A stretch of DNA of 20,037 nucleotides from the IMG/VR virus record IMGVR_UViG_3300042691_032571, positions 1 through 20,037 of that record; one strand, given 5' to 3'. Numbering within the stretch: position 1 is the first letter of the stretch; each line of letters begins with the position of its first letter. Made by a program: the position numbers and the translations under genes. The DNA comes from a virus. Below are positions 12,749-19,815 of this stretch, in pieces. The notes under the pieces were generated by a model, which searched no databases, was not told where the DNA came from, and saw only the letters and a program-made list of their open reading frames with translations.

Positions 12749-12778
12749 AGGATAGCATGAAGAAATTGCAGCCGTCAA
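12749..12778 (-). promoter_or_regulatory. Island promoter copy 1
   Basis: On the - strand, -35 TTGACG (12778-12773), 18-bp spacer, -10 TATCCT (12754-12749). The -35 box overlaps the end of ardC. About 23 of 30 positions agree with promoter copies 2 and 3, and the downstream region shares CTGTAGATG with copy 2. Confidence 0.65.
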
Positions 12779-13629
12779 GCGGCTGCAAGCTCCTCTTGCG
12801 AACCCTGCTTGCGCAGGAACTCCACGGCTTGGCTCGCCTTGCTGGCGGCGGTCATAAACGCCTGCGGGTCGTTTTTCACCAGCTCAATCCAGTGTTGGAT
12901 ATAGGCGGCGTGCTGGGTGACGGCGTCGAGCCCCAGCTCGGCGCAGAGAAACGCTGCGCCCAGCTCGGCGACCAGTTCCTCGGCCGCATATGCGTTGTCG
13001 CCAAAGCGCTTGCCAAACTGGCGGTTGCAGCGGCTCTCGTGCCCGGTCCAATGCACCAGCTCGTGCAGGGCCGTTGCGTAATAGCTCGCGCGGCTATCGA
13101 ACCGCTCGAACGCCGGCAGGCGGATCTCGTCGCCTGAGGGGCGATAAAAGGCGCGGTCGCCGCCATGGTGGATCACGGCGCCCGTGGCGGCGATGAACGC
13201 GTCACAGACCGCGTCGCGCTCGTCGGGGTTGATCGCCAGCGGCGCAGGCGCGTCGAGATCGAGACCGTCGCACTGCTCGACGTTGAACACGGTGAATGAT
13301 TTCAAAAACGGGATAGACGCCACATTGCCCGCGTCGTCGGATTTCTCGAACCGCGAGACGAACGTCACGGTCGTCCCCTTCTCGCCCTTGCGCACGGACC
13401 CGCCCAGCTCCTGCGCCTGCTTGAACGTCAGCCATTGGTTCGAGGAATAGCCATGTTCCTGTTGCGTGATCCAGAGCAGGATGACGTTCGCGCCCGAATA
13501 AGCGCGCCCGGTGCGGGCGTTCTTGGGCAGGCCCGCGTTCGTGCTGCTCCACGGCTTCACCCACGGGAGCACGCCCGTCTCCATGGCGGCGAGGATGCGG
13601 TCGGCGATTTCTTTCTGAAGGTTGCGCAT
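12775..13629 (-). CDS. ardC: ArdC-like anti-restriction protein (ssDNA-binding plus zincin domain)
   Basis: This is a 284-residue protein matching ArdC. The N-terminal domain (about 1-125; KEIADRILAAMETGVLPWVK, NARTGRAYSGANVILLW) is the ssDNA-binding DUF1738 domain. The C-terminal domain is a zincin-type metallopeptidase fold with the zinc motif HELVHWTGH (about 187-195) and the downstream EELVAELGAAFLC helix that supplies the third ligand. ArdC proteins are known from conjugative plasmids and phages and protect incoming DNA from type I and some type II restriction. ATG 13629 is chosen because GGAG lies seven bases upstream. It has its own promoter (copy 2). Confidence 0.9.
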   Translation of the reverse strand: MRNLQKEIADRILAAMETGVLPWVKPWSSTNAGLPKNARTGRAYSGANVILLWITQQEHGYSSNQWLTFKQAQELGGSVRKGEKGTTVTFVSRFEKSDDAGNVASIPFLKSFTVFNVEQCDGLDLDAPAPLAINPDERDAVCDAFIAATGAVIHHGGDRAFYRPSGDEIRLPAFERFDSRASYYATALHELVHWTGHESRCNRQFGKRFGDNAYAAEELVAELGAAFLCAELGLDAVTQHAAYIQHWIELVKNDPQAFMTAASKASQAVEFLRKQGSQEELAAA

Positions 13630-13669
13630 GGGTAACTCCATCTACAGCTAAGGTTGCGATTACCAGATC

Positions 13670-13699
13670 AGAATAGCATGAAATATTTTCACCTGTCAA
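13670..13699 (-). promoter_or_regulatory. Island promoter copy 2 (upstream of ardC)
   Basis: On the - strand, -35 TTGACA (13699-13694), 18-bp spacer, -10 TATTCT (13675-13670). The 30 bp at 13676-13705 match promoter copy 3 at 29 positions. The spacer contains TGAAATATTTTCA (13679-13691), a 5-bp inverted repeat around ATA, a possible operator. Confidence 0.75.
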
Positions 13700-13703
13700 A
13701 CGC

Positions 13704-13868
13704 CTATTTCACCTCCCTGTGGGCCACGAAATAATAAAACGGGTTGTGCGCCTTGCTGTTGAGCGCGAGCGCATGGGCCGCAGCCTCATCGCGCGAATAG
13801 AAAACAGCGACGACCGTGGCGCTGCCGGACACGGTGGGGATGATGCGTTGCGCGAGAACCTCAAACAT
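13704..13868 (-). CDS. Mini-protein of the ArdC island
   Basis: This is a 54-residue protein; ATG 13868 is chosen because AGGAG lies about seven bases upstream. The layout is strand (MFEVLAQRIIPTV), strand TVVAVFYS, helix RDEAAAHALALN and strand FYYFVAHREV. The AHALAL helix and following aromatic strand resemble those in the protein at 14397, so the two are probably paralogues. It overlaps the previous gene by 8 bp. The function is unknown. Confidence 0.6.
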   Translation of the reverse strand: MFEVLAQRIIPTVSGSATVVAVFYSRDEAAAHALALNSKAHNPFYYFVAHREVK

Positions 13869-14076
13869 GGCCTGCTCCTTTGGCGAAAGCTTCAATCTTG
13901 TTACCTAACTCAGAGCGGCAGGTGCTGAAGGTCTCATCTTCCCAGCCTGTGCCGATCAGCCAATAGCCCCAGCCCATATCGTCGCGCTCGCATTTGATAG
14001 TTAGCCCCAACTCAGCCGCGCGCTTGCGCAATTCCTTCAAGCTCTTCGCTTTGCGGTAATGTTTTTGGAATGTCAT
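13861..14076 (-). CDS. Small hypothetical protein of the ArdC island
   Basis: This is a 71-residue protein: helix KSLKELRKRAAELGLTIKC, then DDMGWGYWLIGTGWEDE and a C-terminal helix. ATG 14076 has GGAG six bases upstream inside a leader that is repeated before the next gene. No family is recognised. Confidence 0.6.
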   Translation of the reverse strand: MTFQKHYRKAKSLKELRKRAAELGLTIKCERDDMGWGYWLIGTGWEDETFSTCRSELGNKIEAFAKGAGHV

Positions 14077-14082
14077 ATCGAT

Positions 14083-14102
14083 CTCCATCAGGTGAGAGGG
14101 TG
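14083..14102 (-). repeat. Duplicated gene leader (copies at 14083, 14356 and, diverged, 14616)
   Basis: The 20 bases CTCCATCAGGTGAGAGGGTG (+ strand) at 14083-14102 recur exactly at 14356-14375, in each case just upstream of an island gene; they contain that gene's GGAG ribosome-binding site on the - strand. A diverged copy starts at about 14616 before a third gene. Confidence 0.8.
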
Positions 14103-14114
14103 AGAGTTGAAACG

Positions 14115-14348
14115 TCAGGCGCGACCCGCCTGTTTATTCAGCCACGTTATCGTCGCATCGAGCCATTCGTCGTAGCTCATGTCGCAGCCATATGCGTTTG
14201 CGGCCGCGTCATGCACGCTGCAACGCGCTTGCCACAGTTTTTCTCGATCAATGTCATCAATTAGTTCGTCGAACAAATCGCGCCCGTTATTCGTCCAGAT
14301 CGCCAGTGCTTGTGCGACGATTTTTTCGAGGCGTGTTTCATATTCCAT
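14115..14348 (-). CDS. Small acidic hypothetical protein of the ArdC island
   Basis: This is a 77-residue, helical, acidic protein (LFDELIDDIDREKLWQARCS, YDEWLDATITWLNKQ). GGAG about eight bases upstream belongs to the duplicated leader. Small acidic proteins in phage anti-defence regions are sometimes DNA mimics; the acidic centre (DELIDDID) makes that thinkable but unproven. Confidence 0.6.
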   Translation of the reverse strand: MEYETRLEKIVAQALAIWTNNGRDLFDELIDDIDREKLWQARCSVHDAAANAYGCDMSYDEWLDATITWLNKQAGRA

Positions 14349-14374
14349 CTGATTTCTCCATCAGGTGAGAGGGT

Positions 14375-14390
14375 GGGGGCCGGAGCCCCC
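14375..14390 (-). other. Intercistronic hairpin, copy A
   Basis: GGGGGC and GCCCCC arms surround a 4-base loop. It is attached to the second exact copy of the duplicated leader. No T-tract follows on either strand, so an RNA-processing or stability role is more likely than termination. Confidence 0.6.
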
Positions 14391-14396
14391 AATTTG

Positions 14397-14606
14397 TCAG
14401 TCGCGCCTGATATGCGGGATGTCGAGCGAGAGCATATGTGCCTCGTCGAGCGTCTGCGTGGTCCAGACACGCTGCTGGTGGATGATGTCGTAATTGTCGC
14501 CGGTCTGCTCTTTCAGAGCCAGCGCGTGCGCCTTGGCGGCGGACAGTTCTTCAAACGCGGCGAGGTTTTTGATGATGCTGCGGTCCTTGGGGACAACGTA
14601 AAACAT
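14397..14606 (-). CDS. Small hypothetical protein, probable paralogue of the 54-residue protein
   Basis: This is a 69-residue protein starting MFYVVPKDRSII; ATG 14606 has GAGGAG seven bases upstream. After the first strand comes FEELSAAKAHALALKEQTG, then strand YDIIHQQRVW and the C-terminal LDEAHMLSLDIPHIRRD. The AHALAL helix followed by an aromatic strand ending in H and RxV is shared with the protein at 13704, so a duplication is likely. The function is unknown. Confidence 0.62.
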   Translation of the reverse strand: MFYVVPKDRSIIKNLAAFEELSAAKAHALALKEQTGDNYDIIHQQRVWTTQTLDEAHMLSLDIPHIRRD

Positions 14607-14632
14607 GGCGTACTCCTCATCAGGTGGAAGGT

Positions 14633-14648
14633 GGGGGCCTAAGCCCCC
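14633..14648 (-). other. Intercistronic hairpin, copy B
   Basis: GGGGGC and GCCCCC arms surround a CTAA loop. It lies in the leader of the 14397-14606 gene, in the same relative place as copy A before its neighbour. Confidence 0.6.
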
Positions 14649-14655
14649 GCTTGTT

Positions 14656-14976
14656 TCAGAAATTGTAATCGTGGAACCGGCGCGGGCGCGTCGAGAGCGA
14701 ATAGCGGCTGCCGTATTTGTCCTTCCAGCCCTTCTTGCCAAGGCGGATGCGGAACGTCGGGCGCGTCGGGTCGCTCAGGATAACCCAGCGCTGTTCGTCT
14801 TGATTGGTGCAGTGGCCGACGAAGCCGCCGGGGACAACCTCAGGCGTCCACGTCGTGTCGCGGTTCGCGATCATGCCGCGGATCTCCACGGTCTTGTCGC
14901 TCACGACGCGCACGATCTCGAATGGCGTCACGTCGCTGTAGTCGATCCGGTTCGCGAAAGAGAAGGTCGAGGTCAT
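14656..14976 (-). CDS. Conserved small protein, first gene of the ArdC island
   Basis: This is a 106-residue, beta-rich protein whose pattern I have seen in phage and plasmid proteins of unknown function: YSDVTPFEIVRVVSDKTVEI, then PGGFVGHCTNQDEQRWVI, a basic FRIRLGKKGWKDKYG and a terminal SLSTRPRRFHDYNF. The many strands and the basic patch near residues 78-85 would suit nucleic-acid binding, but no catalytic residues are evident. AGGAG lies about eight bases before the ATG. Promoter copy 3 is upstream. Confidence 0.68.
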   Translation of the reverse strand: MTSTFSFANRIDYSDVTPFEIVRVVSDKTVEIRGMIANRDTTWTPEVVPGGFVGHCTNQDEQRWVILSDPTRPTFRIRLGKKGWKDKYGSRYSLSTRPRRFHDYNF

Positions 14977-15020
14977 ATTCAGCTCCTATGGTCAAGCTAC
15001 AGTAAACATCATTCACAAAC

Positions 15021-15051
15021 ATATAGGGCATGAAATATTTTCACCTGTCAA
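15021..15051 (-). promoter_or_regulatory. Island promoter copy 3
   Basis: On the - strand, -35 TTGACA (15051-15046) with a -10 CTATAT (15026-15021), spacer 19 bp. The 30 bp at 15028-15057 match copy 2 at 29 positions, including the TGAAATATTTTCA inverted repeat (15031-15043). The longer spacer would make it weaker than copy 2. It faces away from the terminase genes. Confidence 0.65.
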
Positions 15052-15100
15052 GCGCCTTTAAAAACCCTTATATTCTAGTGGGTTATGAGGGAGCTTAACC

Positions 15101-15577
15101 ATGGCGAAATCCAAAATCGAGCCTGCGCCTAAGGGGCAGGGCGAGCCGCTTAAACGCGGGCGGCCGTCTATGTATCGCCCCGAGCATTGCCAGCGCGTGA
15201 TTGAGATGGGCGAGCAAGGGAAATCCCTCACGCAAATGGCTGCGCGTCTCGGCGTGGACAAGGCGAGCGTGATTAGGTGGCGCGAAGAGCACGAAGAATT
15301 CCGCACTGCTCTCGCACGCGCGCTGACGTTGTCGCAGGATTGGTGGGAAGAGCAGGGACAGCGCGGAGTGAACGACAGAAATTTCAACGCGACGTTGTAC
15401 AACAAAATCGTCGCGTCACGTTTCCGCGAAGACTACAGCGAGCGGCACGAGATTACGGGCGCAAACGGCGGCGCGATCAAGATCGAAGCAAAGCGCGTTG
15501 ATGTTGAGAACATGGAAGAAGAGCAGATCGAGGCGCTGGAGAACGCGTTGTCGCGATTGAAGGTCGTGAACGGATGA
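15101..15577 (+). CDS. terS: Terminase small subunit
   Basis: This is a 158-residue protein. After a basic, disordered start (KGQGEPLKRGRPSMYRPEHC) comes a helix-turn-helix (GKSLTQMAARLGVDKASVIR) and then a helical segment WEEQGQRGVNDRNFNATLYN leading to SRFREDYSERHEITGANG, a pattern typical of phage small terminases that recognise pac or cos DNA. The C-terminal helix (MEEEQIEALENALSRLK) is the expected oligomerisation or large-subunit contact. GGGAG lies eight bases before the ATG, and the stop overlaps the large terminase start. Confidence 0.85.
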   Translation: MAKSKIEPAPKGQGEPLKRGRPSMYRPEHCQRVIEMGEQGKSLTQMAARLGVDKASVIRWREEHEEFRTALARALTLSQDWWEEQGQRGVNDRNFNATLYNKIVASRFREDYSERHEITGANGGAIKIEAKRVDVENMEEEQIEALENALSRLKVVNG

Positions 15578-17265
15578 ACGTCGTTCTCTACAAAGGCGAG
15601 TACATCGATGTTGATGCGACGCTGCTTGCGATCAGCAAACGCAAATGCGAGTTGTCGCTCGCAGAGTTCATCAGACAGTCGTGGCATGTCGTCGAGCCGG
15701 GGCAGCCGTATGTGCATGGCTGGCATATCGATGCGATCTGCGAGCATCTTGAAGCGATCACTGACGGCGTCGAGTTCGAAGACGGATCTCTCTACAATCG
15801 CCTGTTGATCAACATTCCGCCGGGCACGATGAAGTCGCTGACGGTCGGCGTGTTCTGGCCTGCGTGGGAATGGGGTCCGCGCAACATGCCGCATATGCGA
15901 TACGTCTGCGCATCACACACGCAAGATCTCGCTGTGCGCGACGGGCTGCGCATGCGCCGCCTGATCGAGAGCGAGTGGTATCAGGCGCGCTGGGGCGACC
16001 GCGTCTCGCTCACGAAAGATCAGAACCAGAAAACGAAATTCGAAAACACTGCGACAGGCTTTCGACAAGCAGCGGCCGCAGGCTCGATCACCGGCTCGCG
16101 TGGCGATCGCGTGATCATCGACGATCCGCATAGCGTCGAAGGCGCAAACAGCGATCAAATGCGCGCATCTACGCTGGAGTGGTTTCTCGAAGCGGTGCCA
16201 ACGCGTCTCAACAATCCCGTCGAGTCCGCGATCATCGTCGTCATGCAGCGCCTGCACGAAGAGGACGTGAGCGGCGTCATCCTCGACAAACAGCTCGGCT
16301 ACGATCATCTCGTGCTGCCCATGCGATACGCCAATTGGCGCGATGGTCACACGACGATGATCGGCTTCCAAGATCCGCGCACAGAAGAAGGCGAGCTTCT
16401 ATTCCCTTCGCGCTTCCCTCTCGAAGTCGTCGAGCGCGAAGAGCGCACGATGGGCCCATACGCGACCGCTGGTCAGTTCCAGCAAGAGCCCACGCCACGC
16501 GGCGGCGGCGTCATTAAGCGCGCGTGGTGGAAGACGTGGGAGCATAGCGACGGCATCTACCCGCCCATGGATTACGTCATCGCGTGTCTCGACACTGCGT
16601 ACACGACGAAGACAGAGAACGACTATTCGGCGATGACTGTCTGGGGCGTGTTCACTGGCACGTCGGTCGAGACCTACAACAAATACGTTTCACGCAATGG
16701 TGATCTTTCTGATCTCGACGCGCGCTCGAACATGTTTGACGATGCTGCGCGCGTGAAATATGCGGCGAGAGATCCGCAGACAGTTGGCGCGCGCGTCATG
16801 CTGATGCATGCATGGGCCGAGCGCCTTGAGATCAACGAGCTCATTCAGAAGGTCGTGAAGACGTTCAGCTCGATGCGCATCAACGTCGATAAGTTGCTCA
16901 TCGAGAACAAAGCCGCCGGGCATAGCGTCGCGCAGGAGATCAGGCGCGTCTACCAGCACCGCAACTTCATGGTGCAGATGTACGATCCCAAAGGCTTCGA
17001 CAAGCTATCGCGCGTCTACAGCATCCAGCACCTGTTCGCCGAGGGGCTGGTGTATGCGCCAGACCGTGCGTGGGCTGACAAGGTGATCCACGAGTGCGAG
17101 ATTTTCCCTAAGGGCAAGCACGACGACCTCGTCGATACGGTGAGCATGGCTCTGCGCCACCTGCGCGACATTGGCTTGCTGATGCGCGGCGAGGAGTTCG
17201 CGGCGGACCTTAGGGACAGCATGATGCACAAGGGCTCGCCGCCGCCCCCGCTTTATTCCGTCTGA
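15574..17265 (+). CDS. terL: Terminase large subunit (ATPase and nuclease)
   Basis: This is a 563-residue packaging motor. ATPase domain: Walker A-like PPGTMKS at 82-88, Walker B RVIIDDPH at 179-186 with acids D183 and D184, and the coupling motif region IIVVMQRLHEEDVSG. RNase H-like nuclease domain: first acid D340 in IACLDTAYT, second E444 in LLIENKAAG, third pair D517/D518 in KHDDLVDTVS. It translocates DNA into the prohead and cuts concatemers. The start overlaps the small subunit stop (ATGA). The family resembles the Terminase_6C group of tailed phages. Confidence 0.93.
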   Translation: MNVVLYKGEYIDVDATLLAISKRKCELSLAEFIRQSWHVVEPGQPYVHGWHIDAICEHLEAITDGVEFEDGSLYNRLLINIPPGTMKSLTVGVFWPAWEWGPRNMPHMRYVCASHTQDLAVRDGLRMRRLIESEWYQARWGDRVSLTKDQNQKTKFENTATGFRQAAAAGSITGSRGDRVIIDDPHSVEGANSDQMRASTLEWFLEAVPTRLNNPVESAIIVVMQRLHEEDVSGVILDKQLGYDHLVLPMRYANWRDGHTTMIGFQDPRTEEGELLFPSRFPLEVVEREERTMGPYATAGQFQQEPTPRGGGVIKRAWWKTWEHSDGIYPPMDYVIACLDTAYTTKTENDYSAMTVWGVFTGTSVETYNKYVSRNGDLSDLDARSNMFDDAARVKYAARDPQTVGARVMLMHAWAERLEINELIQKVVKTFSSMRINVDKLLIENKAAGHSVAQEIRRVYQHRNFMVQMYDPKGFDKLSRVYSIQHLFAEGLVYAPDRAWADKVIHECEIFPKGKHDDLVDTVSMALRHLRDIGLLMRGEEFAADLRDSMMHKGSPPPPLYSV

Positions 17266-17272
17266 GGGTGAC

Positions 17273-17485
17273 ATGAAAAGAATTCTTGCGAACGCTGTGG
17301 TTGACGTGAAACGCGAACCAACGCCTAAGGTGCTTGGCCAATTCCGCGTGGAGGTCTGGGGGCAGGAGCCGCACGACTTTGTGCGTCACTATGAAATACA
17401 GGCCAAATCCGATACAATAGCCGCACAAGAAGGATTACGCCGCTTCGTGGAAGAGATGGAGCACGCGGGTTCGAAAGAGGATTGA
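17273..17485 (+). CDS. Small hypothetical protein between terminase and portal
   Basis: This is a 70-residue protein with strands (VVDVKREPTPKVLGQFRVEV, HYEIQAKSDTI) and a C-terminal helix AAQEGLRRFVEEMEH: a small alpha/beta fold. GAGGG lies just before the ATG. Unrecognised; it may be a packaging or head accessory protein by position. Confidence 0.65.
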   Translation: MKRILANAVVDVKREPTPKVLGQFRVEVWGQEPHDFVRHYEIQAKSDTIAAQEGLRRFVEEMEHAGSKED

Positions 17486-17487
17486 CC

Positions 17488-19815
17488 ATGGCTACACCCG
17501 GCCTGATGCCCAACCTGCGGCAGATCCAGCCTGAGCAGGAACCTATGTTCAGCGAAGGCTCTGAGATCATCATCGAAGCCGCGGACGAAGGCAGCGACCG
17601 GCCGGGCATGGACGACAAGGGCAACATCCTGACCATCGAGCATCCTGACGGCTCGATCAGCGTGACGCTGGACGGCTCGCCGATTGAACGCAGCGGTGCG
17701 TCGTCGTCTGAAGGATGGTTCGACAACCTTGTCGAGAAGATCGACGAAGGTGAGCTTTCGCGCATCAGCGATGACTTGCTGCGCGGCATTGAGGCGGACC
17801 TTGAGAGCCGGCGTGATTGGATCGAGGATCGCACGCAGGGCATCAAGCTTCTTGGCCTGAAGATTGAGATCCCGGGCGTGCAGGGCGCGAGCGATGGCGC
17901 GCCTGTCGATGGCATGAGCAAAGTGCGGCATCCGTTGCTGTTGGAGGCGGTGCTGCGCTTTCAGGCGAACGCGCGCAGCGAGTTGCTGCCGACTGACGGG
18001 CCTGTGAAGGTTCGCAATGATGATAACTTTTCTTATGCGCAAGAAGATCTGCTCGCTAATTATCTTGAGCGCGATCTTAATCATTATCTGACGAGCACTG
18101 CGACTGAGTATTACCCCGACACTGACCGCATGCTTTTCATGCTGGGGTTTGGCGGGTGTTCGTTCAAGAAGGTTTACTACTGCCCGCTGCGCAACCGGCC
18201 TGTGAGCGAGAGCGTTGATGCCGACGATTTGATCGTGAACAACAGCGCGACTGATCTGCGCAATGCGAAGCGCGTGACGCATCGCACATACATGCGCCCG
18301 AGCCTTGTGAAAAGATTGCAGATCTTGGGCGTCTATCGCGACGTTGATCTTGGCGCGCCGAAAGAAGTTGAGCTTGATAGCGTGCAGCGTGCGAAGCGCG
18401 AGCAGCAAGGCATCAAGCAGGAAGCGACTAAGGCGGAAGACCGCGACCGCGAGATTTACGAGTGCTACTGCGAGCTGAACATCCGCGGCTTCGAGCACAA
18501 GTTGAAGGGCAAAGAGACGGGCCTTGAGATCCCGTATCGCGTGACGATTGATGAGTCGTCGAAGAAGATCCTTTCGATTGTCCGCAATTACGACGAAGAC
18601 ACGAAAGACCTGCCTGAGCCGCGCGCGAACTTCGTGCAATATACGTTTGTGCCGGGCATGGGCTTCTACGGCATTGGCTTGCTGCACATTCTCGGCAACA
18701 CCACGAACGCCGTGACGGCTGCGTGGCGCGAGATGCTCGATGCGGGCATGTACGCGAACTTCCCCGGCTTCCTTTATTCGGATGCGGGCGGTCGTCAGAA
18801 CACCAACATCTTCCGCATTCCTCCGGGCGGCGGTCAGTTGATCAAGACTGGTGGTGCGGCGATCCGCGACGCCATCATGCCGCTGCCGTACAAGGAGCCG
18901 GGCGGCGCGCTGATGAGCCTTGTGCAGAACATGGCGGAGACCGGCCAGCGCCTTGGCGGAACGAGCGAGCAGCAAGTTGGCGAAGGCCGTCCTGACGCGC
19001 CTGTGGGCACGACGCTGGCGATGATCGAGCAGGCGACGAAGATCCTCAACGCCGTTCACAAGCGCATGCATGCGGCGCAGGCGGAGGAATTCCAGCTTCT
19101 GGTGCGTGAGTTCAAGGAACATCCCGATAGCTTCTGGAAGCAGAACAAGCGGCCGGCGTACCCGTGGGACGAGCAGACGTTTATGAACGCGCTTGATGAT
19201 GCGGATCTTGTGCCGCACGCCGATCCGAACACGGCGAGCCATGCGCAGCGCCTGATGAAGGTCGCGGCGCTGAAGCAGATGCAAGCGCAGAACCCGAACC
19301 TGTTTAACGACGTTGCTGTCGATACTGCGGCATTGCAGGCAATTGGCTGGAGCAACCCAGAGCAGTTCTACAAGCCCGAGTTCGCGCGCAACAAGCCTCC
19401 GCCGGAGCTGCTTGAGAAGTATTCGAAGGCGCAGAACGACAGCATGCGCGCGCAGGCTGCGATGATGGATGCGCAGACGCGTGCGCAGGCGGCGCAGGCT
19501 AAATTGCAGATTGACGGCATGAAGGCGCAAGTGGGCGACAACATCGCCTACATGAAGGCGCAGGCTGACATGATGCGCGCCCAAACTGAGATGGCGAAGG
19601 CGCAGGCCGACATGCAATATGCGCAGCAAGAGCTTGCGAACAAGGCGGCGGATCGCACGTCGAAGGAGCGCATCCAGTTGCTTGATCTCGCGCAGAACAT
19701 CGCAGTGCATCCGTATAGCGCGGAGCTTGTTGAGCCGCTGATACAGCCTGCGCTGGAAAATCTTGATCAGTCTCAAATCGTTCAGCCGGGTCTTCGCCGG
19801 CCGGGAGGCATGTGA
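17488..19815 (+). CDS. Portal protein
   Basis: This is a 775-residue protein of the large phage portal type: MSKVRHPLLLEAVLRFQANA then RSELLPTDGPVKV near residue 150, ANYLERDLNHYLT, GFGGCSFKKVYY, YEFVQYTFVPG-like FVQYTFVPGMGFYGIGLLH, AVTAAWREMLDAGMY and LMSLVQNMAETGQRLGGTSE. The C-terminal part (about 655-740) is a long alanine- and glutamine-rich coiled coil (AQAAMMDAQTRAQAAQAK onward), like the barrel of P22-type portals. It forms the dodecameric ring for DNA entry and exit. ATG 17488 is chosen because GAGG lies eight bases upstream; a TTG two codons earlier is open. The opposite strand has a long open frame that is a shadow of codon bias. Confidence 0.9.
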   Translation: MATPGLMPNLRQIQPEQEPMFSEGSEIIIEAADEGSDRPGMDDKGNILTIEHPDGSISVTLDGSPIERSGASSSEGWFDNLVEKIDEGELSRISDDLLRGIEADLESRRDWIEDRTQGIKLLGLKIEIPGVQGASDGAPVDGMSKVRHPLLLEAVLRFQANARSELLPTDGPVKVRNDDNFSYAQEDLLANYLERDLNHYLTSTATEYYPDTDRMLFMLGFGGCSFKKVYYCPLRNRPVSESVDADDLIVNNSATDLRNAKRVTHRTYMRPSLVKRLQILGVYRDVDLGAPKEVELDSVQRAKREQQGIKQEATKAEDRDREIYECYCELNIRGFEHKLKGKETGLEIPYRVTIDESSKKILSIVRNYDEDTKDLPEPRANFVQYTFVPGMGFYGIGLLHILGNTTNAVTAAWREMLDAGMYANFPGFLYSDAGGRQNTNIFRIPPGGGQLIKTGGAAIRDAIMPLPYKEPGGALMSLVQNMAETGQRLGGTSEQQVGEGRPDAPVGTTLAMIEQATKILNAVHKRMHAAQAEEFQLLVREFKEHPDSFWKQNKRPAYPWDEQTFMNALDDADLVPHADPNTASHAQRLMKVAALKQMQAQNPNLFNDVAVDTAALQAIGWSNPEQFYKPEFARNKPPPELLEKYSKAQNDSMRAQAAMMDAQTRAQAAQAKLQIDGMKAQVGDNIAYMKAQADMMRAQTEMAKAQADMQYAQQELANKAADRTSKERIQLLDLAQNIAVHPYSAELVEPLIQPALENLDQSQIVQPGLRRPGGM

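Noticed and set aside
14375-14648. GGGGGC-GCCCCC hairpins as intrinsic terminators
   Set aside because: Neither is followed by a T-tract on the transcribed (-) strand, and downstream genes continue with good ribosome-binding sites.
15046-15074. Rightward late promoter for the terminase genes using TATATT at 15069
   Set aside because: A TATATT box is present, but at 17 bp upstream there is only TGTCAA, which is the reverse of the leftward -35; no convincing -35 supports it. A phage-dependent late promoter remains possible.
17389-19776. Very long open frame on the - strand opposite the portal gene
   Set aside because: It is an exact shadow of the portal's codon pattern (G+C-rich third positions leave few stops). 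Its product is dominated by R, L, H and A with no domain, and it has no ribosome-binding site or operon context.
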